Positions 26,690-35,557 of a stretch of 64,000 bases of DNA are shown here, one piece after another (positions within the stretch are counted from its first letter, which is position 1; every line of letters begins with the position of its first letter). Origin of the DNA: Rubrivivax sp. (GTDB lineage: Bacteria; Pseudomonadota; Gammaproteobacteria; Burkholderiales; Burkholderiaceae_C); NCBI GenBank assembly GCA_016719535.1, contig JADJYX010000013.1, forward strand, positions 62,001 to 126,000, in the 5' to 3' direction. Under the pieces are notes generated by a model, which saw only the letters and a program-made list of their open reading frames with translations, did not search any database and was not told the DNA's origin. The translations under genes and the position numbers were made by a program.

Positions 26690-27997
26690 ATGGACCGCCG
26701 ACAACTCCTGCGCGCCGTGGCCGGCGCTGCCGCGGGCTTCAGCCCGCTGCTCGCCCTCGCCGACGACGACCGGAAGACCCGCCGCAAGTCCGGCAGCAGC
26801 ACGCCCCAGGCCCTGCCGGCGCCGACCAGCCCCAAGGCCCGCGTCATCGTGCTCGGTGGCGGCATGGGCGGCACCACGCTCGCCAAATACCTGCGGATGT
26901 GGGGCGACGCGGTCGACGTCACGCTGGTCGATCGCAACCCGAGCTACACCTCCTGCATCATGAGCAGCCTGGTGCTGACCGGGCAGCGCAGCATGAGCAG
27001 CCTGGCCTTCGGCTACGACAACCTGCGCACCCGCTACGGCGTGCGCACGGTCTTCGGCGAGGTGGTCGCGATCGACCCCGTGGCCTGCCGCGTGACGCTG
27101 CAGGGCGGCACGGTGCTGCAGGGTGACCGCCTGGTGCTGGCGCCGGGCATCGCCTTCGACGAGGTGCCGGGGCTGACGCAGCCCGACGCCATGCCCCACG
27201 CGTGGAAGGCGGGCCCGCAGACCAGCCTGCTGGCGCGCCAGCTCGCCGCCATGCCGACCAACGGCGTGGCCGTGCTGACGATCCCGGCCGTGCCCTACCG
27301 CTGCCCGCCGGGGCCCTACGAGCGCGCCTGCCTGATCGCCGACTGGCTGCGCCTGCGGAAGCCGCAGGCCAGGCTGATCGTGCTCGACGCCAACCCCGAT
27401 TTCGTGACCGAGAAGGACAATTTCAGCCGCGCCTTCTTCGACCTGCACGGTCGCGTCATCGAATACCGCACCAACGTGATCATCGACAGCGTCGACCCGA
27501 CGAGCAGGACGCTGTTCACCAACGGTGGTGCGGTGCGCGGCGACGTGGTCAACCTGATCCCGCGCCAGCGCGCGCCGCAACTGCTGGCCGACGCCGGGCT
27601 GCTGAACGCCACCGGCGGGCGCTTCGCGGCGGTCGACGTGCTGAGCTATGCCAGCACCGCGGCGCCGTCCACGCACGTGATCGGCGACGCCAGCGCCACC
27701 ACGCAGCCGAAGGCCGGCCACATCGCCAACCAGGAGGCCAAGGTCTGCGCCGATGCGCTGGCGCGCCTCTTTGCCGGCGGCAGCCCCGACCCGGCACCGG
27801 TGACCAACTCGGCCTGCTACTCGACGATCACCATGAGCAAGGCCTCGTGGCTGCATGCGCTGTACCAGTACGACGCCGCCAGTGCCAGCATGAAGCCGGT
27901 GGCCGCGGGCAGCGGCGCCTCGGTCGGCTGGAACGGCGACCACTTCGAGGACATGGGCACCTGGTTTACGGCGTTGATGGCCGATACCTTCGCCTGA
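26690..27997 (+). CDS. Flavocytochrome c sulfide dehydrogenase flavoprotein subunit
   Basis: The product is 435 residues with a twin-arginine signal (MDRRQLLRAVAGAAAG), so it folds with FAD in the cytoplasm before export. The Rossmann motif RVIVLGGGMGGTTLAKYL is near residue 46. The family cysteines are present: the Cys of NPSYTSCIMSS, which covalently binds FAD in Allochromatium FccB, and two redox-disulfide candidates in PYRCPPGPYERA and TNSACYSTI. The C-terminal FCSD-flavin-binding region ends in FEDMGTWF. It oxidises sulfide to sulfur and reduces the adjacent cytochrome. No other sulfur-oxidation genes are visible here. Confidence 0.9.
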   Translation: MDRRQLLRAVAGAAAGFSPLLALADDDRKTRRKSGSSTPQALPAPTSPKARVIVLGGGMGGTTLAKYLRMWGDAVDVTLVDRNPSYTSCIMSSLVLTGQRSMSSLAFGYDNLRTRYGVRTVFGEVVAIDPVACRVTLQGGTVLQGDRLVLAPGIAFDEVPGLTQPDAMPHAWKAGPQTSLLARQLAAMPTNGVAVLTIPAVPYRCPPGPYERACLIADWLRLRKPQARLIVLDANPDFVTEKDNFSRAFFDLHGRVIEYRTNVIIDSVDPTSRTLFTNGGAVRGDVVNLIPRQRAPQLLADAGLLNATGGRFAAVDVLSYASTAAPSTHVIGDASATTQPKAGHIANQEAKVCADALARLFAGGSPDPAPVTNSACYSTITMSKASWLHALYQYDAASASMKPVAAGSGASVGWNGDHFEDMGTWFTALMADTFA

Positions 27998-28025
27998 CGC
28001 CGCCTTCTCGCCGCGGTCCCGTAGC

Positions 28026-29402
28026 ATGCGGGCCGCCATGCGAGCGATCCGTCATCTGCCCTGGCTGGCCGCGCTGGCGGCCGGCTGCACCATGCTGCCG
28101 GCCGACGCGCCCGGGCCGGCGCCGGGCCCCGCTGCCGCTGCGCTCGACCGCGAGCTTGCTGCCCTCGTCACCGACCCGCGGCAGCCGGTGCTGGCCGTGG
28201 CCGCGATCGCCATCCGCGACGGCCGCATCGTCCATGCCAGCCAGTTTGGCTGGCGCCACCTGGGCGGCGCCGGCGAGCCGCCGCTGCCGGTGACCGGGCG
28301 CACGCTGTTTCGCGTGGCCTCGATCAGCAAGCTGGTGGTGGCGGTGGGGGTGATGCGGCTGGTCGAGCAGGGCCTGCTCGACCTCGATGCCGATGTGAGC
28401 GTGGCGCTCGGCTGGCCACTGCGCCACCCGCAGTTTCCGGGCCTGCCGATCACGCTGCGGCTGCTGCTGAGCCACCGCTCGGGGGTGTCCGACGGCGGCG
28501 AGCGTTATGCCTTCGACGGCCGCACCGCGCTGCAGGACGTGCTGCAGCCCGGCGGGAGCCTCTACGCCGACGGCCGCAACTGGTCGCGCGACGTGGCACC
28601 CGGCACGCGCTTCGAATATGTCAACCTGAATTTCGGCGTCATCGCGCAGGTGATGGAGCGTGCCAGCGGCGAGCGCTTCGACCGCCTGATGCAGCGCCTG
28701 GTGCTGCAGCCGCTGGGGCTGCGCGGTGGTTTCGACCCGGCGGACTTCCCCGCCGCCGACCAGACCGATATCGCCACGCTCTACCGCAAGCGCCGCAGCG
28801 AAGGCGAGCGCGACATCTGGGATCCGGCCGGCCCCTGGGTCGTGCAGGCCGATGACTTTCGCCACCGGCCGCCGGCTCCGCCCGAAGGGCTGGACGGCTA
28901 CGTCATCGGCCGCAACGGCACGCTGTTCGGCCCGCAGGGGCGGCTGCGCATCTCGGTGCGCGACCTGGGCACGCTGATGCAGGTGCTGCTCGACCAGGGC
29001 CGCCACCAGGGCCGGCCCTTCCTGCAGCCCGCGTCGGTGGCACTGCTGGCCAGCGAGCAATGGCGGCGCGACGGCGCAGCACCGGGCGGCGAGAACGTCG
29101 GCGCCTGTTCCTGGGGCCTGGGTGTGCAGCGCTTCACCGACCGCGCCGAGGCCGGCTGCGGCGACCGTCTGGTCGAGGGGGGTGGCTTCACCGGCTGGGG
29201 CCACTTCGGCGACGCCTACGGGCTGATGGGTGTCTTCGCGCTCGACCCGCTGCAGCGCCGCGGCATGGTGGTCATCGTCGCCGGGCCGGGGGTCGATCCG
29301 CAGGCGCATCCCGGCCACTGGTCGGCGCTGTCGCGCTGGCAGGAGATCGCGCTGACGGCCGTGCACCGCCATGCGCTGTCGGCCGCGGCCCCGATGCGAT
29401 AG
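28026..29402 (+). CDS. Beta-lactamase-fold serine hydrolase, lipoprotein (class C/PBP-like)
   Basis: The product is 458 residues (an alternative ATG at 28038 gives 454). The lipobox LAALAAGC at ~20 predicts a lipid-anchored periplasmic or outer-membrane protein. The active-site S-x-x-K is FRVASISKLV (~98), the second motif is Y-x-N in FEYVNLNFG, and the third is likely a histidine/glycine motif in TGWGHFGDAYG. Such proteins are esterases, D-aminopeptidases or penicillin-recognising enzymes. It stands 9 bp before murQ and opens the peptidoglycan-salvage cluster, so a muropeptide or lactyl-peptide substrate is plausible. Confidence 0.82.
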   Translation: MRAAMRAIRHLPWLAALAAGCTMLPADAPGPAPGPAAAALDRELAALVTDPRQPVLAVAAIAIRDGRIVHASQFGWRHLGGAGEPPLPVTGRTLFRVASISKLVVAVGVMRLVEQGLLDLDADVSVALGWPLRHPQFPGLPITLRLLLSHRSGVSDGGERYAFDGRTALQDVLQPGGSLYADGRNWSRDVAPGTRFEYVNLNFGVIAQVMERASGERFDRLMQRLVLQPLGLRGGFDPADFPAADQTDIATLYRKRRSEGERDIWDPAGPWVVQADDFRHRPPAPPEGLDGYVIGRNGTLFGPQGRLRISVRDLGTLMQVLLDQGRHQGRPFLQPASVALLASEQWRRDGAAPGGENVGACSWGLGVQRFTDRAEAGCGDRLVEGGGFTGWGHFGDAYGLMGVFALDPLQRRGMVVIVAGPGVDPQAHPGHWSALSRWQEIALTAVHRHALSAAAPMR

Positions 29403-29411
29403 CCTGCGGTC

Positions 29412-30299
29412 ATGCTGAAGACCGAATCACCGAGCGACGAACACGCCGACCTCGACTGCTACCCGACGCTGAAGCTGGTGCAGGCACTGGCCACCGACCA
29501 GCAGCGGGCGGTGCAGGCCGTGCGCGACGCGGCACCCAAGCTGGCGCTGGCGGTGGAGGCGGCGCTGCCGCGCATCGAATCCGGCGGGCGGCTGGTGTAT
29601 GCCGGTGCCGGCACGTCGGGGCGGCTGGGGCTGCTGGACAGCGTCGAGCTCAATCCCACCTTCGGCTGGCCGCAGGACCGCGTGCTGGCGCTCATCGCCG
29701 GCGGCCGCGGGGCGCTGGTCGAGGCGGTGGAAGGCGCCGAGGACGACAGCGAGCAAGGCGCCATCGACATCCGGCTGCACGAGGTGGGCGGCAACGACGT
29801 CGTGCTGCTGATCGCCGCGTCGGGCACCACGCCCTATGTGCTGGGTGCATTGCAGGCCGCCCGCGCCGCGGGCGCGCTGACCATCGGCATCGCCAACAAC
29901 CCCGGCTCGCCGCTGGCGCGCGACGCCGAGATCGGCATCGTGCTCGACACCGGGCCGGAAGCCATCTCGGGCAGCACGCGGCTGAAGGCGGGCACGGCGC
30001 AGAAGATCGCGCTCAATACCTTCTCGTCGGCGCTGATGGTGCGGCTGCACAAGGTCTACGGCAACCTGATGGTCGACCTGCGCGCCACCAATGCCAAGCT
30101 GCGCCGGCGCGCGCTGGCGCTGACGATGCACGCCAGCGGCGCCGACGAGCTGGCCGCCGAGCGCGCGCTGCGCGACAGCGGCTTTCGCGTCAAGGTGGCC
30201 ATCGTCGCGCTGCGCGCGGGGGTGTCGGTGCACGAGGCCGGCGCACGGCTGGAGGCCTGCCGCGGCAGCGTGCGCGAGGCGCTGGCCGCACCGACGTGA
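29412..30299 (+). CDS. murQ: N-acetylmuramic acid 6-phosphate etherase
   Basis: The product has 295 residues and removes the lactyl ether from MurNAc-6-phosphate to give GlcNAc-6-phosphate and D-lactate, the key step of MurNAc use. The SIS-fold phosphosugar site GRLVYAGAGTSGRLGLLDS (~60) and the catalytic-Glu segment LNPTFGWP and VEGAEDD are present, along with GISASGTTPYVLGAL-like AASGTTPYVLGAL and the C-terminal VYGNLMVDLRATNAKL. It is slightly shorter at the N-terminus than the E. coli protein. Its stop overlaps the GTG of the transporter gene. No RpiR-type MurR regulator is adjacent; a LysR gene is nearby instead. Confidence 0.97.
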   Translation: MLKTESPSDEHADLDCYPTLKLVQALATDQQRAVQAVRDAAPKLALAVEAALPRIESGGRLVYAGAGTSGRLGLLDSVELNPTFGWPQDRVLALIAGGRGALVEAVEGAEDDSEQGAIDIRLHEVGGNDVVLLIAASGTTPYVLGALQAARAAGALTIGIANNPGSPLARDAEIGIVLDTGPEAISGSTRLKAGTAQKIALNTFSSALMVRLHKVYGNLMVDLRATNAKLRRRALALTMHASGADELAAERALRDSGFRVKVAIVALRAGVSVHEAGARLEACRGSVREALAAPT

Positions 30300-31567
30300 A
30301 CCGTTCCCCCTGGTGGTGGATCCCCAGCCTCTACTACGGCCAGGGCCTGCCCTATGTGGTGGTGATGACGCTGGCGGTGGTGCTGTACAAGAACCTGGGC
30401 CTGGACAACACCGCCATCGCGCTCTATACGAGCTGGCTCTACCTGCCCTGGGTGATCAAGCCGCTGTGGTCGCCGCTGGTCGAGCTGCTGCGCACCAGGC
30501 GCTGGTGGATCGTCAGCCTGCAGCTGGTGGTGGGCGCGGCGCTGGCGGCGGTGGCACTGACGCTGCCGATGGCCGGCTTCCTGCAGATGAGCCTGGCGGT
30601 CTTCTGGCTGCTGGCCTTTGCATCGGCCACGCACGACATCGCCGCCGACGGCTTCTACCTGCTGGCGCTGCGCCAGCACCAGCAGGCGGCCTTTGTCGGC
30701 GTGCGCAGCCTGTTCTACCGCGCGGCGATGATCAGCGGCCAGGGCGGCCTGGTCTATGCGGCCGGCCGGCTGGCCGAAGCCAGCGGCAACGTGGTGCTGG
30801 CCTGGCAGCTGGTCTTCGGCCTGCTCGCGGGCTTGTTCGTGGCGCTGGCGCTGTGGCACCAGGCGCTGCTGCCGCGCCCCGCGGCTGACCGCGCCGCGGC
30901 GCCGGGCGGTGGCTTGTGGACCGGTTTTGCCGAGACCTTCGCCTCGTTCTTCCGCCGGCGCGACATCGTGCTCGTGCTGGCCTTTCTGCTGCTGTTCAGG
31001 CTGGGCGAGGCGCAGCTCGTCAAGCTGCTCACGCCCTTCCTGCTCGACGGCACCGACCGCGGCGGGCTGTCCTTGAGCACGGCGCAGGTCGGGCTCGTCT
31101 ACGGCACGGTGGGCGTGGGCGCGCTCACCATCGGCGGGCTGCTCGGCGGCTGGGTGATCTCGCGCCACGGGCTGGCGCGCTGGCTGTGGCCGATGGTCGC
31201 CGCCATCCACCTGCCCAACCTGCCGTACATCGCACTGGCGGCCTGGCAGCCGCAGAACCCCTGGCTCGTCGCCGCCGTGGTGGCCGCTGAACAGATGGGT
31301 TATGGCTTCGGCTTCGCGGCCTACCTGATGGTGATGATCTGGGCCGCCGAGGGCCCCAGCAAGACCGCGCATTACGCGCTGTGCACGGGCTTCATGGCGC
31401 TGGGCATGATGCTGCCGGGCATGGCCAGCGGCTGGCTGCAACAGCAGCTGGGCTACCCGCTGTTCTTCGCCTGGGTGTGCCTGTGCACGTTGCCGTCGGT
31501 GGCGGTGGCGGCACGGCTGCGCATCCCGCGCGAATTCGGTCGCAAGGCCGACGGGGACAGCGCGTGA
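30296..31567 (+). CDS. AmpG/MurT-like MFS transporter
   Basis: The product is 423 residues from a GTG overlapping the murQ stop (GTGA). It has about 12 hydrophobic segments and starts like AmpG proteins: WWIPSLYYGQGLPYVVVMTL, then LPWVIKPLWSPLVELLRTRR. ATHDIAADGFYLL and the C-terminal AHYALCTGFMALGMMLPGMASG are AmpG-type signatures. AmpG imports GlcNAc-anhydroMurNAc (peptides); in Tannerella the related MurT imports MurNAc. Being coupled to murQ, the likely cargo is MurNAc, anhydroMurNAc or a disaccharide. The exact ligand cannot be read from sequence. Confidence 0.85.
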   Translation: MNRSPWWWIPSLYYGQGLPYVVVMTLAVVLYKNLGLDNTAIALYTSWLYLPWVIKPLWSPLVELLRTRRWWIVSLQLVVGAALAAVALTLPMAGFLQMSLAVFWLLAFASATHDIAADGFYLLALRQHQQAAFVGVRSLFYRAAMISGQGGLVYAAGRLAEASGNVVLAWQLVFGLLAGLFVALALWHQALLPRPAADRAAAPGGGLWTGFAETFASFFRRRDIVLVLAFLLLFRLGEAQLVKLLTPFLLDGTDRGGLSLSTAQVGLVYGTVGVGALTIGGLLGGWVISRHGLARWLWPMVAAIHLPNLPYIALAAWQPQNPWLVAAVVAAEQMGYGFGFAAYLMVMIWAAEGPSKTAHYALCTGFMALGMMLPGMASGWLQQQLGYPLFFAWVCLCTLPSVAVAARLRIPREFGRKADGDSA

Positions 31568-33060
31568 CGTCGACCCGCCGCCGCTGGCTGCAGGCCGCCG
31601 CCGTGGTGCCCTGGCTGACTGCATGCACGCTGCCGCGCCACGGCGAGCCGCCACCGCCGCTGCCACGCGAATTCCGCGCCGCCTGGGTGGCGACGGTGGC
31701 AAATATCGACTGGCCCAGCCGTCCGGGGCTGCCGGCCGCGCAGCAGCGCGCCGAGATGCAGGCGCTGCTCGACCGCGCGCAGGCCATCGGCCTGAATGCG
31801 CTGGTGCTGCAGGTGCGGCCCGCCGCCGACGCCCTCTACCCGTCGGCGCTGGAGCCCTGGAGCGAATACCTCACCGGCGCCAGCGGCCAGCCGCCCGACG
31901 AAGCCTGGGACCCGCTGGCCGAATGGGTGGACGGCGCGCACCGCCGCGGGCTGGAGCTGCACGCCTGGTTCAACCCCTACCGCGCGCGCCACCCGTCGGC
32001 GCGCAGCGAGCCGGCCGCCACGCACGTGGCGGTCGCCGACCCGGCGATCGTCCGGCCTTATGGCGAATGGCTGTGGATGGACCCGGCCGAGCCGCGTGCC
32101 GCGCAGCGCATGCTCGACGTCGTGCTGGACGTGCTGCACCGCTACGACGTGGACGGCGTGCACATCGACGACTATTTCTACCCCTACCCCGTCCACGACG
32201 CGCAGGGTGTGGCGCTGCCCTTCCCCGACGACGCCGCCTGGCAGCGCCACCTCGACGCCGGCGGCGCGGGTGATCGCGCCGCCTGGCGGCGCGCGCAGGT
32301 GGATGCGCTGGTCGAGCGGCTGCACCGCGAGGTCCACGCCGCCAGGCCCTGGGTGCGCTTCGGCATCAGCCCTTTCGGCCTGCCGCGCCCGGATCGCCGG
32401 CCGCCGGGCATCAGCGGCTTCAGCCAGTACGACCAGCTGCATGCCGACGTCGAGCGCTGGCTCGCCGAAGGCTGGCTGGACTACCTGGCGCCGCAGCTGT
32501 ACTGGCCGATCGCGCAGGCGGCGCAGGCCTTCCCGGTGCTGCAGGCAGCGTGGCGCGCCGGCAACGTGCAGGGCCGGCACCTGTGGCCGGGCCTGTTCAC
32601 CAGCCGCCTGGGCGCCGAGCGCAACGCCTACGACGCCGACGAGGTGCTGGCCCAGGTGGCGCTGACGCGGCGCGACGGTGCGGCCGACGACGGCCACCTG
32701 CACTTCAGCATGGCGGCCTTGCTGCACAACCGCGACGGCATCGCCGAGCGCCTGCGCGCGGGCCCCTATGCACAGCCGGCGCTGACGCCGGCCACGCCCT
32801 GGCTGGCCGAGCCGCCACCGCAGCCGCCGGCATTCACCTGGCATGCGCGCACGCGGCGCCTGGCACTGCGCCAGGGCGAAGGCCCGCCGCTGCGCCAGGC
32901 CGTGCTGTGGACGCGCCAGGGCGGGCGCTGGCAGTGGCAGGCGCAGCCGCTGCCGCAGGCGCAGCCCCTGCCGCTGCCGGACGCCGCCGAAGCCGCCTGG
33001 CTGCTGGGCATCGGCCGCACGGGGCTGGAGAGCCAGCCGCGCCCGCTGCTGGCGATTTGA
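31564..33060 (+). CDS. DigH-like glycosyl hydrolase lipoprotein (GHL10/DUF187)
   Basis: The product is 498 residues from a GTG overlapping the previous stop (GTGA). The N-terminus TRRRWLQAAAVVPWLTACT has a twin-arginine-like start and a lipobox. The GHL10 barrel contains REFRAAWVATVANIDWPSR (~38), LELHAWFNPYRARHP (~138), VDGVHIDDYFYPYP (~198) and GISPFGLPRPDRRPPG. E. coli DigH of this family hydrolyses denuded peptidoglycan strands, that is glycan already stripped of peptides by amidases. With an amidase, MurQ and a transporter in the same cluster, this is probably the enzyme that shortens glycan chains before import. Confidence 0.85.
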   Translation: MTSTRRRWLQAAAVVPWLTACTLPRHGEPPPPLPREFRAAWVATVANIDWPSRPGLPAAQQRAEMQALLDRAQAIGLNALVLQVRPAADALYPSALEPWSEYLTGASGQPPDEAWDPLAEWVDGAHRRGLELHAWFNPYRARHPSARSEPAATHVAVADPAIVRPYGEWLWMDPAEPRAAQRMLDVVLDVLHRYDVDGVHIDDYFYPYPVHDAQGVALPFPDDAAWQRHLDAGGAGDRAAWRRAQVDALVERLHREVHAARPWVRFGISPFGLPRPDRRPPGISGFSQYDQLHADVERWLAEGWLDYLAPQLYWPIAQAAQAFPVLQAAWRAGNVQGRHLWPGLFTSRLGAERNAYDADEVLAQVALTRRDGAADDGHLHFSMAALLHNRDGIAERLRAGPYAQPALTPATPWLAEPPPQPPAFTWHARTRRLALRQGEGPPLRQAVLWTRQGGRWQWQAQPLPQAQPLPLPDAAEAAWLLGIGRTGLESQPRPLLAI

Positions 33061-33166
33061 ACTCGAGTTGGACCTTGAACATCCCGCTCCGACAGCGGCA
33101 ATTTCAAGGTACGACGGTCCATGCCGACGCCCATCGCCCGCCCTGCCCTGATGGCCGCTGTGCCGG

Positions 33167-33641
33167 GCGGCGCTACCTCGACCACCTGACGCAGCTGTTC
33201 AGGGTGCGCCAGCTGCAGCCCTGGTTCGAGAACCTGGGCAAGCGCCAGGTCAAGTCGCCCAGGCTCTACTTCCGCGACACCGGCCTGCTGCACGAGCAGC
33301 TGGGCATTGCGGACCCGACGGCGCTGCTGCTGCATCCGCGCAGCGGGGCCTCCTGGGAAGGCTTCGTCATCGAGCAGCTGCTGGCCGTCGCGGCGCCCGA
33401 TCGAGCCTTCTTCTGGTCCACCCATGCCGGCGCCGAGCTCGACCTGTTGCTGTTCAAGGACGGTCGCCGCGTTGGCGTCGAGATCAAGCGCAGCGATGCG
33501 CCGACCCTGACGCCGTCGTTGACCATCGCGCAGCGCGACCTGCAGCTGGATGCGCTGCATGTCGTCTATCCCGGCGACCGGCGCTACCCGCTGGCGCCCG
33601 GCATCGACGCAGTGCCGCTGTGGGCGATGCTGCCGGGCTGA
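33167..33641 (+). pseudogene. Truncated AAA+ ATPase, only the DUF4143 C-terminal domain left
   Basis: The frame ending at 33641 encodes RYLDHLTQLFRVRQLQPWF, ENLGKRQVKSPRLYFRDTGL, WEGFVIEQLL and ELDLLLFKDGRRVGVEIKRSD: the DUF4143 (PD-(D/E)XK-like) tail of AAA+/DUF4143 ATPases. Intact proteins are ~380-400 residues with an N-terminal P-loop domain; here only ~155 residues match, with no P-loop upstream (33061-33166 shows no family sequence). It is therefore a degraded remnant that lies between the DigH-like and kinase genes, in a run otherwise joined by stop-start overlaps. Confidence 0.8.
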
Positions 33642-33670
33642 CGCCCGTCAACGGGTCACCGAGACGCCGC

Positions 33671-33739
33671 GGCATTCCCGCCGGTTATGCCCGCTGCCCA
33701 TGCTTTCATTGGCCGCCGCCACGGACCCTGCCTAACCTG
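33671..33739 (+). promoter_or_regulatory. LysR-type box and promoter upstream of the kinase gene (element A)
   Basis: A dyad GCAT-N11-ATGC (33672-33690), which fits the LysR T-N11-A rule, is followed by TTGGCC (33709-33714), an 18-bp spacer and TAACCT (33733-33738). The dyad centre lies about 64 bp before the predicted transcription start, the classical LysR recognition position. The same 69 bp recur without gaps at 38747-38815 (51 of 69 identical), with box, -35-like and -10-like parts best conserved. The LysR gene at 35558 is the obvious candidate regulator. Confidence 0.65.
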
Positions 33740-33769
33740 CGCCCTCTTCCACGCTCGCGGGGTCAGGGT

Positions 33770-34708
33770 TTGAGCGCATCGTCGGCCAGGGCAGGCCGGC
33801 CCGAACTGGGCCTGGGCATCGACGCCGGCGGCACGCGCACGCGCTGGGCGCTGGCGTCGCCCGCGGGCGAGTTGCTGGCCGAGGGCAGCGCGCCCGGCAT
33901 GAGCGGCGTGCAGCTGGCCACCAAGGCTGGCCAGCAGGCGGTGCGCGATGCGCTGGCGGCGCTGGCCGCCGATGTGCTGGCCGTCGGCCGCCCGGCGCAG
34001 GTGCATGCCGGGCTCACCGGCTACGGCGGCGTGCCCGAACCGCTGTCGGGCCTGATCCGCACGCCGCTGGGCCTGGCGGCCGACGCGGTGACCCTCGTCA
34101 CCGACATCGAGGTCGCCTACCTCGACGTCTTCCAGCCCGGCGAGGGCTACCTCGTCCATGCCGGCACCGGGTCGATCGCCGCCTTCATCGACGAAGCGGG
34201 CACCTTCCACCGCGCCGGTGGCCGCGGTGGCGTCATCGACGACGGCGGCAGCGGCTTCTGGATCGCACGCCAGGCGCTGCGCCACATCTGGCGCACCGAG
34301 GACGAGGCCCCCGGCGCATGGCAGGCCTCGCCGATGGCGCGCGAGGTCTTCGACCATGTCGGCGGCAGCGACTGGCACCACAGCCGCGCCTTCGCCTACG
34401 GCGTCGACCGCGGCGAGATGGGCAAGCTGGCACTGGCCGTGGCCGCCGCGGCCGGCACCGATCCGGCGGCGCTGCACCTGCTGCAGTCGGCCGGCCGCGA
34501 GCTGGGCCGGCTGGCGCAGATCCTCGTGCGGCGCTTCGGGCCGCGGCCGGTGGCACTGGCCGGGCGCGTCTTCCAGCTGCACCCGGTGATCGAGCAGGCC
34601 TGCCGCGCGATGGTGCCCGCCGGGGTGCCGATGCGCCTGCGCGTGAGCCACGGTCACCATGCCGCGGCGCGCATCGCCGCGCGCGCCGCGGCCAGGGTGG
34701 CGGCATGA
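33770..34708 (+). CDS. BadF/BadG-family amino-sugar kinase, probable MurNAc/GlcNAc kinase
   Basis: The product is 312 residues if the TTG at 33770 is used; no ATG or GTG fits nearby, so the start is uncertain by a few codons. The ASKHA phosphate-1 motif LGLGIDAGGTRTRWALASP is at ~13, phosphate-2 GEGYLVHAGTGSIAAFID near 128, and GGRGGVIDDGGSGFWIARQAL near 148. Family members include N-acetylglucosamine kinase and the MurNAc kinase MurK. Next to murQ and the MurT-like transporter it most likely makes MurNAc-6-phosphate, replacing the PTS (MurP) route. It overlaps the next gene by ATGA. Confidence 0.82.
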   Translation: MSASSARAGRPELGLGIDAGGTRTRWALASPAGELLAEGSAPGMSGVQLATKAGQQAVRDALAALAADVLAVGRPAQVHAGLTGYGGVPEPLSGLIRTPLGLAADAVTLVTDIEVAYLDVFQPGEGYLVHAGTGSIAAFIDEAGTFHRAGGRGGVIDDGGSGFWIARQALRHIWRTEDEAPGAWQASPMAREVFDHVGGSDWHHSRAFAYGVDRGEMGKLALAVAAAAGTDPAALHLLQSAGRELGRLAQILVRRFGPRPVALAGRVFQLHPVIEQACRAMVPAGVPMRLRVSHGHHAAARIAARAAARVAA

Positions 34709-35502
34709 CGGCCCGACGCCGCGTCACGCTGGCCGCGCTGACGGCCCTGGCGGCCGCGCTGGCCGGCTGCGCCGGGCCGCGCATCGACACGCGCTACATG
34801 TCCATCAGCCAGGGCCCGCGTGTCGACCTGCTGGTCATCCACTACACGGTGCTGAATTTCGAGGACTCGCTGCGCGTGCTGACGCAGCAGGTCGTCAGCA
34901 GCCATTACCTGGTCGACGTCGACCCGCCGACCATCTACCGCCTGGTGCCCGAGGACCGGCGCGCCAACCACGCCGGCCTCAGCGCCTGGGGGCGGCGCCA
35001 GCTGCTCAACATGTCGTCGATCGGCATCGAGATCGTCAACCCGGGCCGCATCCAGACGCCCGAGGGTGAGCGCTATGCACCGTTTCCGCCGCAGCAGATC
35101 GACGCCGTGGTGGCGCTGGTGCGCGACATCGTGCGCCGCTGGGGCATCCCGAAGGAGCGCGTGGTCGGCCATGCCGACATCGCCCCCGGCCGCAAGCAGG
35201 ACCCGGGGCCGATGTTTCCGTGGAAGCGGCTGGCCGACGAAGGGCTGGCGGTCTGGTTCGACGAGGCCCGCGCCGCCGCGCTGCGCCCGCCGTACGAGCA
35301 GCAGCTGCCCGATCTCGGCTGGTTCCAGCAGCGGCTGGCGCAATTTGGCTACCTGGTGCCGCTGGACGGCGCCACCGGGCTGATCGACAGCGCCACGCGC
35401 GACGTGCTGGTCTCCTTCCAGATGCGCTTTCGCCCGGCGAAATACGACGGCGAGCCCGATGCCGAGACGGCGGCCATCCTGGCGGCGCTGACGCAGCCGT
35501 GA
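34705..35502 (+). CDS. N-acetylmuramoyl-L-alanine amidase, AmiD-like lipoprotein
   Basis: The product is 265 residues. The lipobox LAGC at Cys22 indicates an outer-membrane lipoprotein. The amidase_2 domain has zinc ligands at VIHYT (~50) and VVGHADIAPGRKQDPGP (~155, His and Asp), with NHAGLS and the Glu of SSIGIEIVNPG also conserved. A C-terminal peptidoglycan-binding domain (LGWFQQRLAQFGYLVPLDG ... FQMRFRPAKYDG) is as in AmiD. AmiD cleaves the MurNAc-L-Ala bond, including in anhydro-muropeptides. The start ATG overlaps the kinase stop, so kinase and amidase are coupled. Confidence 0.92.
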   Translation: MTARRRVTLAALTALAAALAGCAGPRIDTRYMSISQGPRVDLLVIHYTVLNFEDSLRVLTQQVVSSHYLVDVDPPTIYRLVPEDRRANHAGLSAWGRRQLLNMSSIGIEIVNPGRIQTPEGERYAPFPPQQIDAVVALVRDIVRRWGIPKERVVGHADIAPGRKQDPGPMFPWKRLADEGLAVWFDEARAAALRPPYEQQLPDLGWFQQRLAQFGYLVPLDGATGLIDSATRDVLVSFQMRFRPAKYDGEPDAETAAILAALTQP

Positions 35503-35557
35503 TGCACGCGGCACAGGCGGGGCCGCTTCGTAGAATGCGGCCAGCCCCGACACTGCC

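Noticed and set aside
28024..28041. Possible third GCAT-N-ATGC LysR box upstream of the serine hydrolase
   Set aside because: Spacing is 10, not 11, it overlaps the start codons, and none of the other conserved parts of the 69-bp element are present.
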